Below, one piece after another: positions 11,701 to 27,585 of a DNA stretch of 64,000 nt; position 1 is the first letter of the stretch; every line of letters begins with the position of its first letter. The notes beneath the pieces were generated by a model, which saw only the letters and a list, made by a program, of their open reading frames with translations, did not search any database and was not told the origin of the DNA. The position numbers and the translations under genes are program-made. The DNA is from Echeneis naucrates (Eukaryota > Chordata > Actinopteri > Carangiformes > Echeneidae), in the NCBI RefSeq assembly GCF_900963305.1, contig NC_042530.1, positions 7,201,890 to 7,265,889 on the forward strand, given 5' to 3'.

Positions 11701-13030
11701 CTGTTCTTCTGCCTCCTCTCATCACTATCCTGCAAGTAGCAGAGTTTCGCACAAGGAAGGAAGCAGCCTGGGCCATTACTAATGCCACATCTGGGGGCTC
11801 TGCAGAGCAAATCAGGTGAGACCACTGATGTATTTTAAAATTCCTGTACATCCCAAGCAGCTTTCACTCACCGCTGGAGCATTATGCTTCAATATGTAAC
11901 CTACTACAAGTTTCATTTTGGATTCATTAATACAAATGCACCACTTAATTACAAGTAAGATTTTCGACTATCTGGGAAGTGATCAGGGAAACGTGAACTA
12001 ATCTTCATTAAATCAGCTGTTGGTGTTAACTATGGTTTTCATCTAGTATTATAAGATATTCCTTCAGTTGGTGTATAATTTAAAAAGGATGTGTCCTTTT
12101 TTGTCATGTTTGATGAGCAGTAAACGTTTCATTCTATTTCTCTGTGTGCTGCCCTCTGCAGGCATTTGGTGGAGCTGGGATGCATAAAACCTTTGTGTGA
12201 CCTGCTCACACTTATGGACTCCAAAATAGTCCAGGTGGCTCTAAATGGCTTAGAGAACATCTTGCGTCTCGGAGAGCTGGAGGCCAAGCGAGGGGGAGGC
12301 ATCAACCCCTACTGTGCACTCATTGAAGAGGCATATGGTAGGTTTATATATCTTCAATAACAAAAAAATACATTGAAATTATTACATACATGCAAATTAA
12401 GATTGTAGTATAAGGAAACTGGCAAATTACATTTGAATTTAATAAGGTAAATATTTTTGGCTTGATAAAATGTGATGAAGTTTACATTGACAGTTGGTTA
12501 CTTACACTTACACTGATATAATTAATTCTAACTGTTCCATCGGAGCATGTTCAGATAAAAATCCTTCATAAATGTTGATGGCTCCAAGTGAGAACATGCA
12601 TTTTTATGCTCTGTATTGCCATCCAAGCACTATTTTTATTATTATTATTATTTTATTTAATTTTTTTTTTAATTTTACCTTTAGAAGAAAAGTGATTTAT
12701 TTTATTGAACATAACCAAAAATGCACATAATTAAATAAATGCCAACTTTCCGATTGGCTTATTGCACTGCTAAGAAATCTTGGTAGATATTTTACTCAAA
12801 CGATGTAGGATTTATTATTTAAAACTACTGTTTTCTCCTTAGGCCTGGACAAGTTGGAGTTCCTGCAGGGTCATGAGAACCAGGAAATCTACCAGAAAGC
12901 TTTTGACCTTATTGAGCGCTACTTCAACACTGAAGATGAGGACGCGTCTCTGGCTCCGGCTGTGGACCTCCAGCAGCAGCAGTTCCTCTTCCAGCAGTGT
13001 GAGGCCCCGATGGAAGGCTTCCAGCTATAA
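8750..13030 (+). CDS. kpna1: Importin subunit alpha-5 (karyopherin alpha 1)
   Basis: Thirteen coding exons join in phase: 8750-8875, 9052-9165, 9266-9365, 9592-9686, 9913-10044, 10304-10392, 10503-10602, 10771-10934, 11151-11229, 11458-11583, 11688-11815, 12162-12337 and 12843-13030. They encode 538 residues, the length of human KPNA1. The protein is the adaptor that binds classical nuclear localisation signals and hands cargo to importin beta. Residues about 8-50 are the importin-beta-binding domain ([11 protein letters not shown]...MRRRREEEG...LFKRRNV). Armadillo repeats follow with the W-x3-N ladder: [36 protein letters not shown] and [21 protein letters not shown] and the end [13 protein letters not shown] point to kpna1 rather than kpna5 or kpna6. 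Its neighbours fam162a and mix23 agree with the human KPNA1 locus. Confidence 0.96.
11275..11432. repeat. Dispersed repeat fragment in kpna1 intron
   Basis: Contains the string GATGTTTCGCCTCTCATCCA followed by a near-perfect palindrome (TTCTTCAGTTC AGAACTGAAGAA) and a stretch ending GATGACC...ATGACTGAGAACCTTCACAGAC. I recognise these as pieces of a common interspersed repeat in fish genomes but cannot name the family. It ends about 25 nt before the acceptor of the exon at 11458. Confidence 0.45.
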
Positions 13031-15096
13031 TGCTAAATCCTCCTTCTCCTCACTGTGCACCACCTTCATCCTCACCTCTGCTCATTTCTCTCGCTCTGTG
13101 CCCACTGCCATGATCAAGGGCGATGACAACCCTCGGCGATTGATTTCAATCATTATCATGATGATGAAAAAATGTACCATTACAGGAGCACGTGTGTGTG
13201 CGTATGTCCAACGTGGGTCAAGTTCTGCAGTCTTGTCAGCCAGTTCGTGAAGGTTTCACTCATTCTGTTGCGCTGAGCTCACCTCTGCGCCTAATTCCTC
13301 GGCACCTTCTAGCAGATTTGCCCTGTTACACGCCCCTTCATCTTACTTTTTGGAATTCCTCCACAGATCATCACAAATGAAAAGCACCTTTCTGTGTTCC
13401 TGTGTGTCCCCAGTCAGTGGGTGTTTTTGGACTGCACTGCTTGTCTGATTGAAGCACTAATGACTTGCAAGACAGACAACCATGGACGTCATTTTTGACC
13501 CCTAACCCTAACACCCCCCCCCTTATTTCCACACCCACACAAAAAAATGATCTAACCTAAGCACTGGACTGACCGCGAGACATCGACCACATTTTTAACT
13601 GTGGTTACTGGACTGAACTGCCCGCAGTGGGGCCATGTGGCCAGTTTAAACCTTGGACTCAACTGACCTCTACGAAGGCACTTAAATAACAAAAAGATAA
13701 ATGGAGGTGAACCGACATGTCCTCTCCGGCCATTGGACAAGTGATCAGAGATGGACAAATTAGGAACCTGACTTTGTCGCTGAGGGGTGGAACTGGTTGG
13801 TTACAGAGCAGGCTGCTTGCGTTCCCTCCTGGATTCTCATATCATGCATTCCTCTATCCAGTAATGGGACTTCCTTCTGCACAGGCTCCATCCTGAAGAG
13901 TTTAGACTGCCTCCTGCCTCTGGTGTGATGTGAATAACCCCATAGAAACATGGGATTTGGAGTCTTCCCTCGCACTGAGACAATTGGACAGACTTGGACA
14001 AGACAAAACAGACTATGTAACGCTGGATTCTGTTCAGCGGCAGACCAGCAGGAATTTTTATTATCTTACCATAATTACATTTCATTTGCAGCACTTTAGT
14101 TCAGGACTGATGCGTCTTTGAGAGCATACCATAGTTTTTACATAAACTATTTAATTGGTTGATGAAACAGCTCTTCCCTCCTCAGGAAGTGAGGTGTAGA
14201 GGTGTGGTCCGTATCCTCGGTCCCATTCTGCTAAAACAAGGATTCCAATGTACTTCATTGTTAACCCTTCCCACAGAGGGACTCAAGCAGATTGTGGACT
14301 AAAATTTGTTAGCACACTAATCAGTAAATCATACTGCCTCAGCAAAGCTAGGAGAACTTGTGACAAAGTAAATCTGTCTCTTAGGAAAATTGGCTCTTTA
14401 GGTTAGCATCTGTCGTGTTGCTGATGGTGCCATAATCCTTATTCTGCAGAAATCCTTCCAGATAATTTCAACAAAAAGTCAGCTTAAAACTTGAAAATAC
14501 TGGTGATCATTTTAGTTAGCTAAACTGAATGTTTGTTTACTAAGTCTTCTTTGCATTGCTTACTTTTGTCAAAAATCTCTGTAAGAGATGACCAGCTCTA
14601 CATGTACATGACTGTTTGTTGTATTGTTTGTGCAACTGTCCTGTTATGCTATTTGCATAAAATCCGTTTCATGAACCACACTTTAAGTGAATCTGTTTCA
14701 CTGTAACACAGTATTTTGATGACATTTCACTTGACCAACTTATAATACAATACAACTAATAGTAGTAGTCACGCTTTCTGTGGAAGGCCACAGCTCGTGA
14801 TTTTTATTGAATAATCAGCACATTTTCTCATCTGACATAAAAACATCAGATGAGCTCAATTCAGAAAATAATACTATATGCAACTATTCACATAGTTTAA
14901 TTTTCCACTTAACATAGATGACCATTTTGATTCTCAGCATGTAGCAGCTGCCAAACTATCCCTCTATTACACACAGAGGAAAATAAGTTGCCAGTACCCA
15001 GTGAGGGAAGAGCTCATCAACAGTAATAATTTCCATTACAGTACTGAAACTTTGAGCTCTGAAAAATGAACCAAACTAAATCCTTGGAAGTATTAC
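13031..15096 (+). other. kpna1 3' UTR and convergent spacer to fam162a
   Basis: No further coding exon is expected here. The stretch probably carries a long kpna1 3' UTR followed by the gap to the convergent fam162a gene. No AATAAA was found on the plus strand close to the stop, so the mRNA end is not fixed. A CCCTAACCCTAAC string lies at 13500-13512. Confidence 0.4.
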
Positions 15097-15102
15097 TTTA
15101 TT
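15097..15102 (-). promoter_or_regulatory. Poly(A) signal of fam162a
   Basis: AATAAA on the minus strand about 630 nt after the fam162a stop codon, giving a plausible 3' UTR of about 650 nt. Confidence 0.4.
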
Positions 15103-15734
15103 AAACAAAATTCTTTGTGTGCTCACTGTATACAACCAGATGTGACAAACAAGCGTTATTCCGTGATTTCTGGGCTAGGACAGCCTGTTTTGGACCATGG
15201 ATCAAATGTCTGTGCCACTTCCTGTTATTGCTGAAGTTGTTAATGTTCACTTTAGACAAAGTCTGAATTATCTTTACAAGGTGGATAAAAACATGGTTGC
15301 CTTTGACAAATTCTAAAACGGACATCAAAAGCATTACATTTAAGAGTGTGAGGTATCTGTTCAGACTTCAATCCAAGCGTTGCCAGATTACTTTCCTCTA
15401 TTGTGCATCTGATTTGCAAGTGTAAATGCTAACAGTTAGTTATAGAGATCTGCAGTTACTCCTAATGTGTACAAATGCTCTCAAATTAGTGGACTTTCTT
15501 GGAAAACACTTTTTAACCTCAGTACACTCACACTGGATGCCAAGGTGTTGAATTCTATGGTTCTTGGTCTCTGCAGGTTGTAAGAGCATGACCAACTGTC
15601 AACTAATTTCTTATAAACGCTCTCCAGAGGAGAGGCAATGGGGAGCTCGGAAGCTGTGATAAATATAGCATGGAATGGAGACACTACCAGCTCAGCATTT
15701 GGAAAAAATGACATGGCTTTAGAGAAGCCTTCCA

Positions 15735-17845
15735 TCATTGAGCTTTCTCAGACAGAGCAGCAGCTTTTGCCTCCTGTAATTCCTGCCTCCACTTCGCTTT
15801 CTTCTCCATGTTGAGAGCTGTCAAAGTCTCGTTCCTCCCTGCAGCCTGCAAAAACGGGAACCCTTTTTTGTCACCTGAAGTACGTCTACGGTGTTAAACT
15901 ACGTGATGGATCGATAACTGAGAAAACAGGGTGACTGAACAGTGCACTTGTCACTAGTCACCTACTCACCCGCTTGCCCAGGATAACCATCACCAAACAG
16001 GCACCAACTGTGAACGCCATCATCACATAGCAGGCCTTCACTCTGACTTTGTTTTTGGCAGCATCAAGCATCTCAACCCTGCAGCACATGGCAGCACATG
16101 GAAAATATACAACAGATGTTTTTAGGTGTGTTCCTTATCTTGGCAACAACAATGTCTGTTAAATCAGTCACCTGACGCTTTTCCTTCAATGACACAAAGC
16201 CTTTTTTTTTTTTTTTTTTTTTTAAATGCAGTGCCTTTTTTCCATTATGTGTACATGAGATAGGAGGTCTGCAGTTTGTATGTGTGACATGTCTTTTATC
16301 AAAGCAGAATATCAGATAACGTCTCCACCCTGATGTCAGTAATTACCTTCTACAAACAAACATGAACCAGAGCAGTCTCACCACTGCTCATGCAGTTAGT
16401 AACCTCATTTTCTGTGTTGCAGCTTAAATCACACAAAAGGTCAAACAGATTCAAGCGCTGTGGGAGATCTGGTATAAACAGGAAGAGGCTACTCACGACA
16501 CAAATTGTGGTATCTGGTCTGGGGTTTTAAAACGACCTGACCAGATCAGAATCTTCTTGTCCATCTTGGAGGGTCTGGCGCCTGGGATTTTGAACGAAGC
16601 GCCAGTTGCTGTGTGATAGAACAAAGCATGTGTTAAAAAACGGGCAAAAACAAATCTCAAGTCAATAAATACAAATTGTGCCCAAGAAGAGTGACTGCAG
16701 GAAAGTTCAAACCCCACGCATTTGGTCCACAAGTCTAGGCTGACCCCACTTCCTATGGGACTTTTTCCATGACTGTTATGTACACTCGCTATTTAAATAA
16801 ACAAGGCGGGGTTTTATCTATAGATTTTGATGAGAAACTTGTATGTGGAAGTTTAACATCACGCTGGTTGGATGATTAACAAATTCATGACATAATAGAT
16901 TAAAAGGGAATGCATGGTTGGAAATGGCTTTGGTTGAGCTGGATCCAAACCTCATACCTCCTGCTGGAGACTCTGCTTTGACCTCTTGTGGTTTATTGCA
17001 CATCCCTCTGTGGCTCCATGTTTCAGCAACATGTCTGTACCTCTGACCTGTTCAAGTACACAAAATCAGAAATGTGTTAGAGGATGACAGCCAAAATTCA
17101 CTTTCATTGCCTGAATTAATCTGCAGATTGTTGGGTGTCACAATTTCGGTTTCCAATAATGCGCACATCCAATTATCCAATTAGAGCTGCTGAAGTAAAA
17201 TAAACAGCTAATCAATTTTGAAAATGGACTGATCATTTTCTACTGATCAACTACTCATTGCAACTGTGATGTGCTGGATCTTCAATTTCAACTAACTTTG
17301 AAATTTCCCAACACAAAGGTCGACTTCTGTGCGTTGCTTTTTATGTTTTAACAACAGACCATTAACAAATTAAATCGTATAATACAGGGAAGAATCAATT
17401 TGTGTCATTTCATTTCCTTGATTTTAACACAAGCATACACGATGAAAAACAAACAAAGCTGACATAAATAAATCCAGCAAACAGTCATTCAGTCGGTTTG
17501 TCGACACACCCTCAGGTGGAGGAGCGTTAACTTGAGCTACTATGGAATGACTTAAAAAAAAAAAAAAACAACGTCACAATTCAGGAACAAAATCTGTCGA
17601 GTCTAGGACCGTTTACAGCCACGTTTCACTGAATAATAATCCAACCACGAGATAATTATGCAAAATAAAACATTCGAATAAAAATAAATGATGTTGTGTT
17701 GGATACATTTCCAATTTGACAATGAACTTTAACACCACAATCCACTGGAAGTTAGTGCGTCATGAATATCAAAACAACAGAGACATTCAACTCGATACAA
17801 ACCGAAAATGTTGCCGATGGACAGTCGAGATCTGACGAGATTCAT
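15735..17845 (-). CDS. fam162a: FAM162A (HGTD-P) mitochondrial protein
   Basis: Five exons on the minus strand join in phase: 17803-17845, 16958-17047, 16497-16608, 15970-16078 and 15735-15845. They encode 154 residues, the length of human FAM162A. That protein is a small mitochondrial membrane protein induced by hypoxia and linked to VDAC2 and apoptosis. The basic N-terminus (MNLVRSRLSIGNIF) could act as a targeting signal. Family blocks are clear: MCNKPQEVKAESPAG, KKILIWSGRFKTPDQIPQFVS, then EMLDAAKNKVRVKACYVMMA entering the single membrane span, and the end RNETLTALNMEKKAKWRQEL. It is head to head with mix23 (565 bp between start codons) and convergent with kpna1, as in the human locus. 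Confidence 0.94.
16202..16223. repeat. T22 homopolymer in fam162a intron
   Basis: An uninterrupted T tract followed by AAATGCAGTG. It might be the tail of an old retroposed fragment, but no element body was recognised. Confidence 0.5.
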
Positions 17846-18410
17846 ATTTTGGAGAAAAACAGGATATGATTTAATAAATTAAGCAGTCCATGCGTCCGAA
17901 GCTGCGAAGGAAAGAGATTAATTCACCGTCAGCTGCTGAAAATCAACCTGCTGCCCAACAAGACGTCACATAGCTGTCCGTTTATGTGCCTGATAAAAAA
18001 AAAACATACATTACATATATCACACAAAAAAAATAAATAAACAGAAGTATATGATTATGTTTTGTATTTTCAAGCCCCACCAAAACAAAGAAAGCTAGTG
18101 GACGGTTGTAGGCTTTGGCACAGTGAAAAAGGAAATTATTTTCAGAAATTATTTGACGCGGTAGATTGCACTTTTCCTTACGGACACGAGTTGACACTTG
18201 TTATGTAACTACTCTGTATCTCTTGATTGTGGATGTTCAACGTGTGCTCATTTAAATATATATATATATATATACATATATTTTGTTCTGGTTGATTTAA
18301 ATGTTTACTTTTATGTAAGTATATGTATATATATATATTTGGCATTCGTTGAGGCATCTTCTCGAACAGCCGACTGGTGTTGCCTCTTCAGAGGACCCCC
18401 GCAGTCCACT
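17846..18410. promoter_or_regulatory. Bidirectional promoter of fam162a and mix23
   Basis: The 565 bp between the two start codons must hold both promoters. No TATA box is seen at either start. The mix23 start lies in ACTATGGCGGCG, which resembles a YY1 site covering the initiation codon. A short (TA)n tract lies at 18257-18274 and a second AT run at about 18325-18340. Confidence 0.55.
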
Positions 18411-20108
<1,698 letters not shown>

Positions 20109-20992
20109 AGCTCAGTCAGATGTCAACTGCTTGACTCGAGATTCACATCTAGACTATAGCTGAAACTGGTTTCTGCTGGGTCCTGCTGGGCTCTTCACCA
20201 TCCAGACCAGTCTGAGCTGATGTCCAACACATCCCTATTCCATTGTGATTAGCTATGGCATTACCACCACTGTAAAACTGTCACCTGTATGCTTCTTTAA
20301 TGAGAAACATTGTATAAAATGAGTGTTTTTTTAAAAAAGACAGTGAAATGATTTCAAATGACAAGTTGTCTGAGTGGTTCAGTGTTTTCTCTGCATTTGA
20401 ATAAGTACAGTTTAATCTGCACTGTCATAAATTCTTGCCACTTTCTCTATGAGGGTCCAGACCAAACAAATTCAACAACTCCAATGTTAAAGGCAAATAT
20501 TTGTGTGTCTATTACTAGATACTATAAAATCTGTAGATCCATCCGACTATCTCAGATCAATCTATCTGCTAATGCCATTGCGATCATGTTAGAATACCAG
20601 GACTGACAATCAGACCAGATACTGTCTTTGTTCAGTTCCAGAATGATTTCAGACATGACGTATATGGACAAAAGTCCAGCATTTAGGGGGGGTTAATTTA
20701 GGTAGACTTATTCAGAATTAATTCTTAAGTCAGTGGAGGGTTTCTCCAGTCTCTCCCTTTCTCCAGAAATTGTCTTACATAGGCACCATGTGGTGATAGT
20801 TTGAGAGAAATAGCAAATGCAGTTTAAAGGTTAACATGTTGCATTTGACAAAATCTGCATGAGATGAATTTCAGCAGAAATGATTAAAGACATCTATCCT
20901 GTTAGAATACATTGTATAACACTTTGCTCTTATCTTTGTGTCAGGAAACAAAGTGCTTTTGTGATTACTTACTGGAATATGTAGTTATTAAC
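20109..20992 (+). other. mix23 3' UTR and spacer before the histone cluster
   Basis: No coding exon was recognised. ATTAAA at about 20882 may be the mix23 polyadenylation signal. Homology to the other histone units begins abruptly at about 20993. Confidence 0.4.
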
Positions 20993-21025
20993 AGAGGATA
21001 TTCAGTCTGAGATTCAGAGTGAGGT

Positions 21026-21041
21026 GGCTCTTAAAAGAGCC
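21026..21041 (-). terminator. Histone 3' stem-loop of H3 copy 1
   Basis: GGCTCTTTTAAGAGCC on the minus strand: a 6 bp stem with a UUUU/A-type four-base loop, the SLBP-binding element that replaces a poly(A) tail. Confidence 0.95.
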
Positions 21042-21073
21042 GTTGTATTTGTGTGAGCAGCAGCAGCAGCAGT

Positions 21074-22262
<1,189 letters not shown>

Positions 22263-22294
22263 ACTCCTGCTGCCGGACACCGCAACACAAAAAA

Positions 22295-22310
22295 GGCTCT
22301 TTTAAGAGCC
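22295..22310 (+). terminator. Histone 3' stem-loop of H2A copy 1
   Basis: GGCTCTTTTAAGAGCC, 33 bp after the H2A stop codon and preceded by an A-rich run, as is normal for histone mRNA ends. Confidence 0.95.
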
Positions 22311-22355
22311 GCACACTCACATCTGGAAGAGTTAACGTCCTCAGTGTGTCTGATG

Positions 22356-22824
22356 GAGGAATAAAGTGTCAGACTATATCCCACATGTGTAGAGCTTGTC
22401 CTAAATAATGTTCCTGTGTGGAGGACCGTTCACTGTAAAAGTGTCATTTATCCCACAGGAGTGTATGAAGGAAGCCTAACCCTCAACAGTGTCTCATCTC
22501 TGCTGATGTCCTATTAATACATGTTGGAGCAGACGACGTGAGGGTCCTTTTATTTAGTTAAACAAAAAACAAACCTAGAGCTGGATAATCAGGAGTGGGA
22601 GAAAACAAAAACTTGAGCATGTGGGAAAGGGCACTGCAGTAAACTGTACTTTAAAATTATATTATAATATAAGCATGACTGACATTGTATACTTACTTTT
22701 CCCAGAAGAGGCAAAACTTTAACAATTAAAACATCAAACTTTAACAATTAAAACATCCTGTTTTTCTGTCTGTCTTTTTTTTTTTTTTTTAAATCTGGTG
22801 AAAAACTGCTGCTGATGACTGCGT
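22356..22824. other. Spacer between H2A copy 1 and the Tc1-like element
   Basis: AT-rich, without recognised genes. It contains a tandem duplication of a 22 bp unit (AACTTTAACAATTAAAACATC) at about 22717-22757 and a T tract at 22777-22790. Confidence 0.45.
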
Positions 22825-23544
22825 TGTGCTCATAAGTTTACATTCCCTGGCACAACTTATGATTCTTGGCCATTTTTCAGAGGATATGAATAACAAACTT
22901 TTCTTTCACTCAGTTAGTTCTTGGGTGAAGCCATTTTTGTTTACTCTTTTTAAATCACAATGACAACAGAAACTACACAAATGACCCTGATCAAAAGTTT
23001 ACGTACCCTTGAGATTTCTGGCCTGATAACATGCACACAAGTTGACACGAAATCAAAATTGATGGCAAGATGAATGCAGCCAATGGGCACTCATCAGCCC
23101 GGCAGCTGCACATGGGACGTACTTCGATATTCCATCATGATAATGATCCAAAACACAAAGCCAAACCTGTCACTGGCTACAGCAGAATAAAGAGAGAATA
23201 CACTGTCTGCTGACCTGAATATCACTGAGCCTCTCTGGGAAGATCTCAGTTCATTCAAGACAGCCCAAGAATTAACAGGAACTGGAGGCCTTTTGTCGAG
23301 AAGATAAACAGCCCCATCCATAACTACCACCACTGATGTTAAAGGGGGCAATACACGCTATAAACCTTTGATCAGGGTCAATTGTGTAGTTTCTGTTGTC
23401 AGTCTGATTTAAAAAGAGTAAACAAAAATGGCTTCACCCAAGAACAAACCGTGAGTGAAAGAAAAGTTTGTTATCATTCATATTCTCTGAAAAATGCCCA
23501 AGAAACCATAAATGGTTCCAGGGTGTGTAAACTTATGAGTACAT
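22825..23544. mobile_element. Decayed Tc1/mariner-like DNA transposon
   Basis: Long terminal inverted repeats of about 180 bp are easily read: 22825-23001 matches the reverse complement of 23361-23544 (both start GT-CTCATAAGTTTACA and share CATTTTTGTTTACTC). The middle retains a transposase remnant on the plus strand around 23140-23260, where a DNDPKHKAKPV-like string followed by a LW-like block is the C-terminal catalytic part of Tc1 transposases. Most of the gene is deleted, leaving about 720 bp overall, so the copy cannot move by itself. It lies in the spacer between the H3/H2A and H4-H2B units of the left side only. Confidence 0.75.
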
Positions 23545-24029
23545 GACTTCATTTGGACGCATTACTCCCGTCTGGTTCAACAGGATTGTAAATGTAACAT
23601 TCATGGAGAATATCGTCAGAAAACGATACGGATCACTCTGGTCAGGAAAAACTCTCCCCCCGATCAGTCAAAGGGCTTTTAAACCGAAAGTCGGGACAAA
23701 AAACTGGTCGCATATCTGCACATCTGCAGTGAATGAGTTTCGGAATATGTTTTGCCTTCTTACTGACTCTGCCAGGCTTTTGGGGAGCTACAGGGGAAGA
23801 CTCAAAGATCGACCAGTAGGTGGCGATAGACGGGCTGCCGGCTCCTGATGGAGAAGAATGGAAAAGAAGAAAAGAACTACCAGTTTTACTCTGAATGAAT
23901 CAGGAGGTGGCGCTAAAGGTTCCTCAGCAAAGTCCACGAAGACTCAAAGAAGAGTCCCTCCTGTCTTCATTCACGTCCTCAGTCGGCCTTTTACTGCTCG
24001 CGCTTCTCACAGCTGGACTCATTCTGTAG

Positions 24030-24362
<333 letters not shown>

Positions 24363-24403
24363 ACACGCTCCCAACAACTACACAATACCAACAACAACAC
24401 AAA

Positions 24404-24419
24404 GGCTCTTTTAAGAGCC
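24404..24419 (+). terminator. Histone 3' stem-loop of H4 copy 1
   Basis: GGCTCTTTTAAGAGCC, 42 bp after the H4 stop, behind an ACAACAACACAAA leader typical of this cluster. Confidence 0.95.
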
Positions 24420-25081
24420 GCACACACTCTCACTAAGAGCTCATGTCCTTCATCAGCACACACTTTGTACACTTGTCGGCTTCAACACACCGCCGTGTAA
24501 TTATAAACACACTGAGGGGAACAGTTCATCTCAATCACCGTACACAAGATGACAGGTGACCCTTCTTACACTCACGTTGTCAAATTCAAGCACAAACTTC
24601 CCAAAAGCCCCTAAAACAAACAACGTTTATTTATAATGAGCTGAATAACACAAACCCACACCTGTTTTCCTCACAAACAAATTAAAGCTTAGAAAAAGAA
24701 AACCATTAACTGATTAAGTCCACGTCCGCTTCAGGTTTCATCAATTGGGTGTTTTGTTCGTTAGTAATTACCGCATTTGTCAAAAATGACATTTAAGCTG
24801 TGTTTTGTGATCATCGTGATAAAAACACTTCTTTACTAGCCGCAATAGAAGGACTGAACTAAACCAGCGGAGGTTTCTGACTTTTCCTTTCTTTTCCTGT
24901 TTTCTGTGCTCGACCTCACTTCAGCTGAAGCGGCTCCGCTTTGTCAGCCGCTTTGTTTCACTTGTGGAGCTGCTCACATGGATCGCTTTTTCCTCGTTTC
25001 TCTGCCGATTCGCCTCATTCGGACAAAAGCAGACGATCAGAAACGGGACCAAGCCCCGAAACCTCCCCGCCGAACCTTCGA

Positions 25082-25573
<492 letters not shown>

Positions 25574-25595
25574 GCACAAACAACAACAACACAAA

Positions 25596-25611
25596 GGCTC
25601 TTTTCAGGGCC
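25596..25611 (+). terminator. Variant histone 3' stem-loop of H2B copy 1
   Basis: GGCTCTTTTCAGGGCC. The loop reads TTTC, and the right stem AGGGCC pairs with GGCTCT through one G-U wobble. The same variant ends H2B copy 2, so it is fixed in this H2B lineage rather than a random change. Confidence 0.9.
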
Positions 25612-26139
25612 ACACACTTTACCTATGAGAGTACACGTCCTCCTCTTTCGTATTGTTACAATAACACACTGATTGTTTAAACGTTTAAACATCTCCAGGA
25701 TTTATTTATTTACATTCAAAGCTCCTGAGCTGTTTGTGGTGTGACACATTGAAGTGGCTTTTTAAACACCCGCTTGTATCAAATCACTTCATTTCACTTC
25801 ATTTCATTCAGGTGTCGTGCAAATTGCAAGTAATGGCAGACTACAACTCCTCACTTTCAGCACACAAAGTGTGCGTCCTTTATTTTACAACTGCAAAACA
25901 CAAAATGTCTCTGTCCAACAAGTAAACCTGCAGGAGCCACATCATGTGACCCTTTAACGGGACAGTTAGCCCTCAACAACCAAACTAACATGACGTGAGT
26001 ACCAACTGTGACATCAGATACATGAAGCCAATTGTCTACACAACTAAACAAAGATTTATGTGACACAAGAACAAGTATAATCATGAACTTTACTTAAGAA
26101 GCTGAATGACTCTTAATATGAGAACAGCTCAGCGGCTGC

Positions 26140-26210
26140 ACACCAACAACACAACAGCTCTTTTCAGGGCCACACACTTCACCTACAAGAGTTCACATCC
26201 TCTTTCATAC
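26140..26210 (+). pseudogene. Orphan H2B-type 3' end without a gene
   Basis: AGCTCTTTTCAGGGCC at 26156-26171 repeats the H2B variant stem-loop with its first base changed. Leader (ACAACAACA) and trailer (CACACACTTCACCTA..AGAGTTCACATCCTC) also match the sequence around 25586-25640. No H2B coding sequence precedes it. It looks like the remaining 3' tip of a former H2B copy, just outside the inverted-repeat arm. Confidence 0.65.
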
Positions 26211-27580
26211 TTTAAACTTACAAACTAAACTGAGCGCATTGCAGTTTTATCTGGACAACAAACTCAGTATGAGTTCTTCTACGACGACACCATTTCATTC
26301 AGTCCACATAACATGCAGCTCTCTGCTACTAAATATTAACAGTTAAGATTAGACAAATCTACAAAGAGTAAATTAATTTATTTATTAATTTAGTATGAAG
26401 GTGTCAGAAAGGTGTAAAGAAGATGCAGCTGCATTTTTGATCCAGAATCAAATCTGTATTTTTGGCTGGGTTCAGTGTCCAGAGACCATATTAATACACA
26501 TACTGTTATTCTTTTAATATTTAAGTGCATGTGATGCAGCTACACGGACCAATAAAATGACCAAAAGAGCATTAACAGTACACACACATGATTTTCTCCT
26601 CTCTATAATAAAAGCTGTCTGTATAAAATAAATAGGCCAATGCAACCTGAATCTGACACGTTAAACCAGATTTTTTTCCCCTGATATGTTGGCTGAATAC
26701 TGTGGGGAGCTATTTATTACAGCACAAGTTATTTTCTCCTTTTAACCTGTGAAAAAAATGAAGGTTTCAATCAATATGTGTTTCAAAGATAGACATCATT
26801 TAACCTTTGACACATTGCACAGACGCCTGTTATAGGCCTACACAGCTGTATGAGCGCAACATCTGGGTGTTTTCCAATGTGCTTCTCAGTTTTCTTAAAA
26901 TAAACAAAATGAAACTTAGATATGATCAAAACATTTTGAAAATGTGTGAGTCCAACAACAACGATGCTTCACATCACCTCTGTGCTTTGATTTTCTCCTG
27001 TTGTCATATTTACAATTACAGCAGAGATGTTTCAAGAAAACAAAAAAAACTAAAATAAAAATGAAATAAAAATAAAACTTGGCCATCTACGTCTTTATCC
27101 TGACAAATCAAAGTAACGTGTGTTAGTAAAAGTTTTCAGTACTCATCCTCCTCCTCATGAAATGTTCACAGCTCCAGACGGAGCTCGGATCAACTTCCCA
27201 TCAGCGTCAGCCATCATCGGTGTGTTTGCTGCCGGGAAATAAGTGGCGTTTCTTCCAAACGGAAGGTTTTCAGGTGACTGTTTTTAATCGGGATGTGTGA
27301 ATAAACGTGCAGAGCAGCTGGAAATCTGATTCTGGTGAAGTTTTGGAGCATTTGAAGTGGTTTTAGAGGGGAAATGAGTGTGGAAAGTCGGTGAGCAGCG
27401 CTGGATACCGCGGTGAAAAGGTGAGGTTTGGAGGCTCCACAGAGAAAAAGCAGAGAGGATCGGAGCTGCTGAGGATCTGAATATGAAGACAACCAAGTCC
27501 GCTATCGGCTGCCTCGGCTGTCCGCCTTCAGCTCCTCTCCTACGGGGATTTTGGGGAGTTTTGTTGGGGCCGAGAAAACA
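26211..27580. other. Central spacer before H1
   Basis: AT-rich from 26.2 to 27.1 kb with no recognised gene, then GC-richer upstream DNA of H1 from about 27.2 kb. Open frames on either strand have no known similarity. Confidence 0.45.
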
Positions 27581-27585
27581 CAAGT

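Noticed and set aside
23094-23351. An 85-codon minus-strand frame
   Set aside because: It lies antisense to the transposase remnant of the Tc1-like element and has no similarity of its own.
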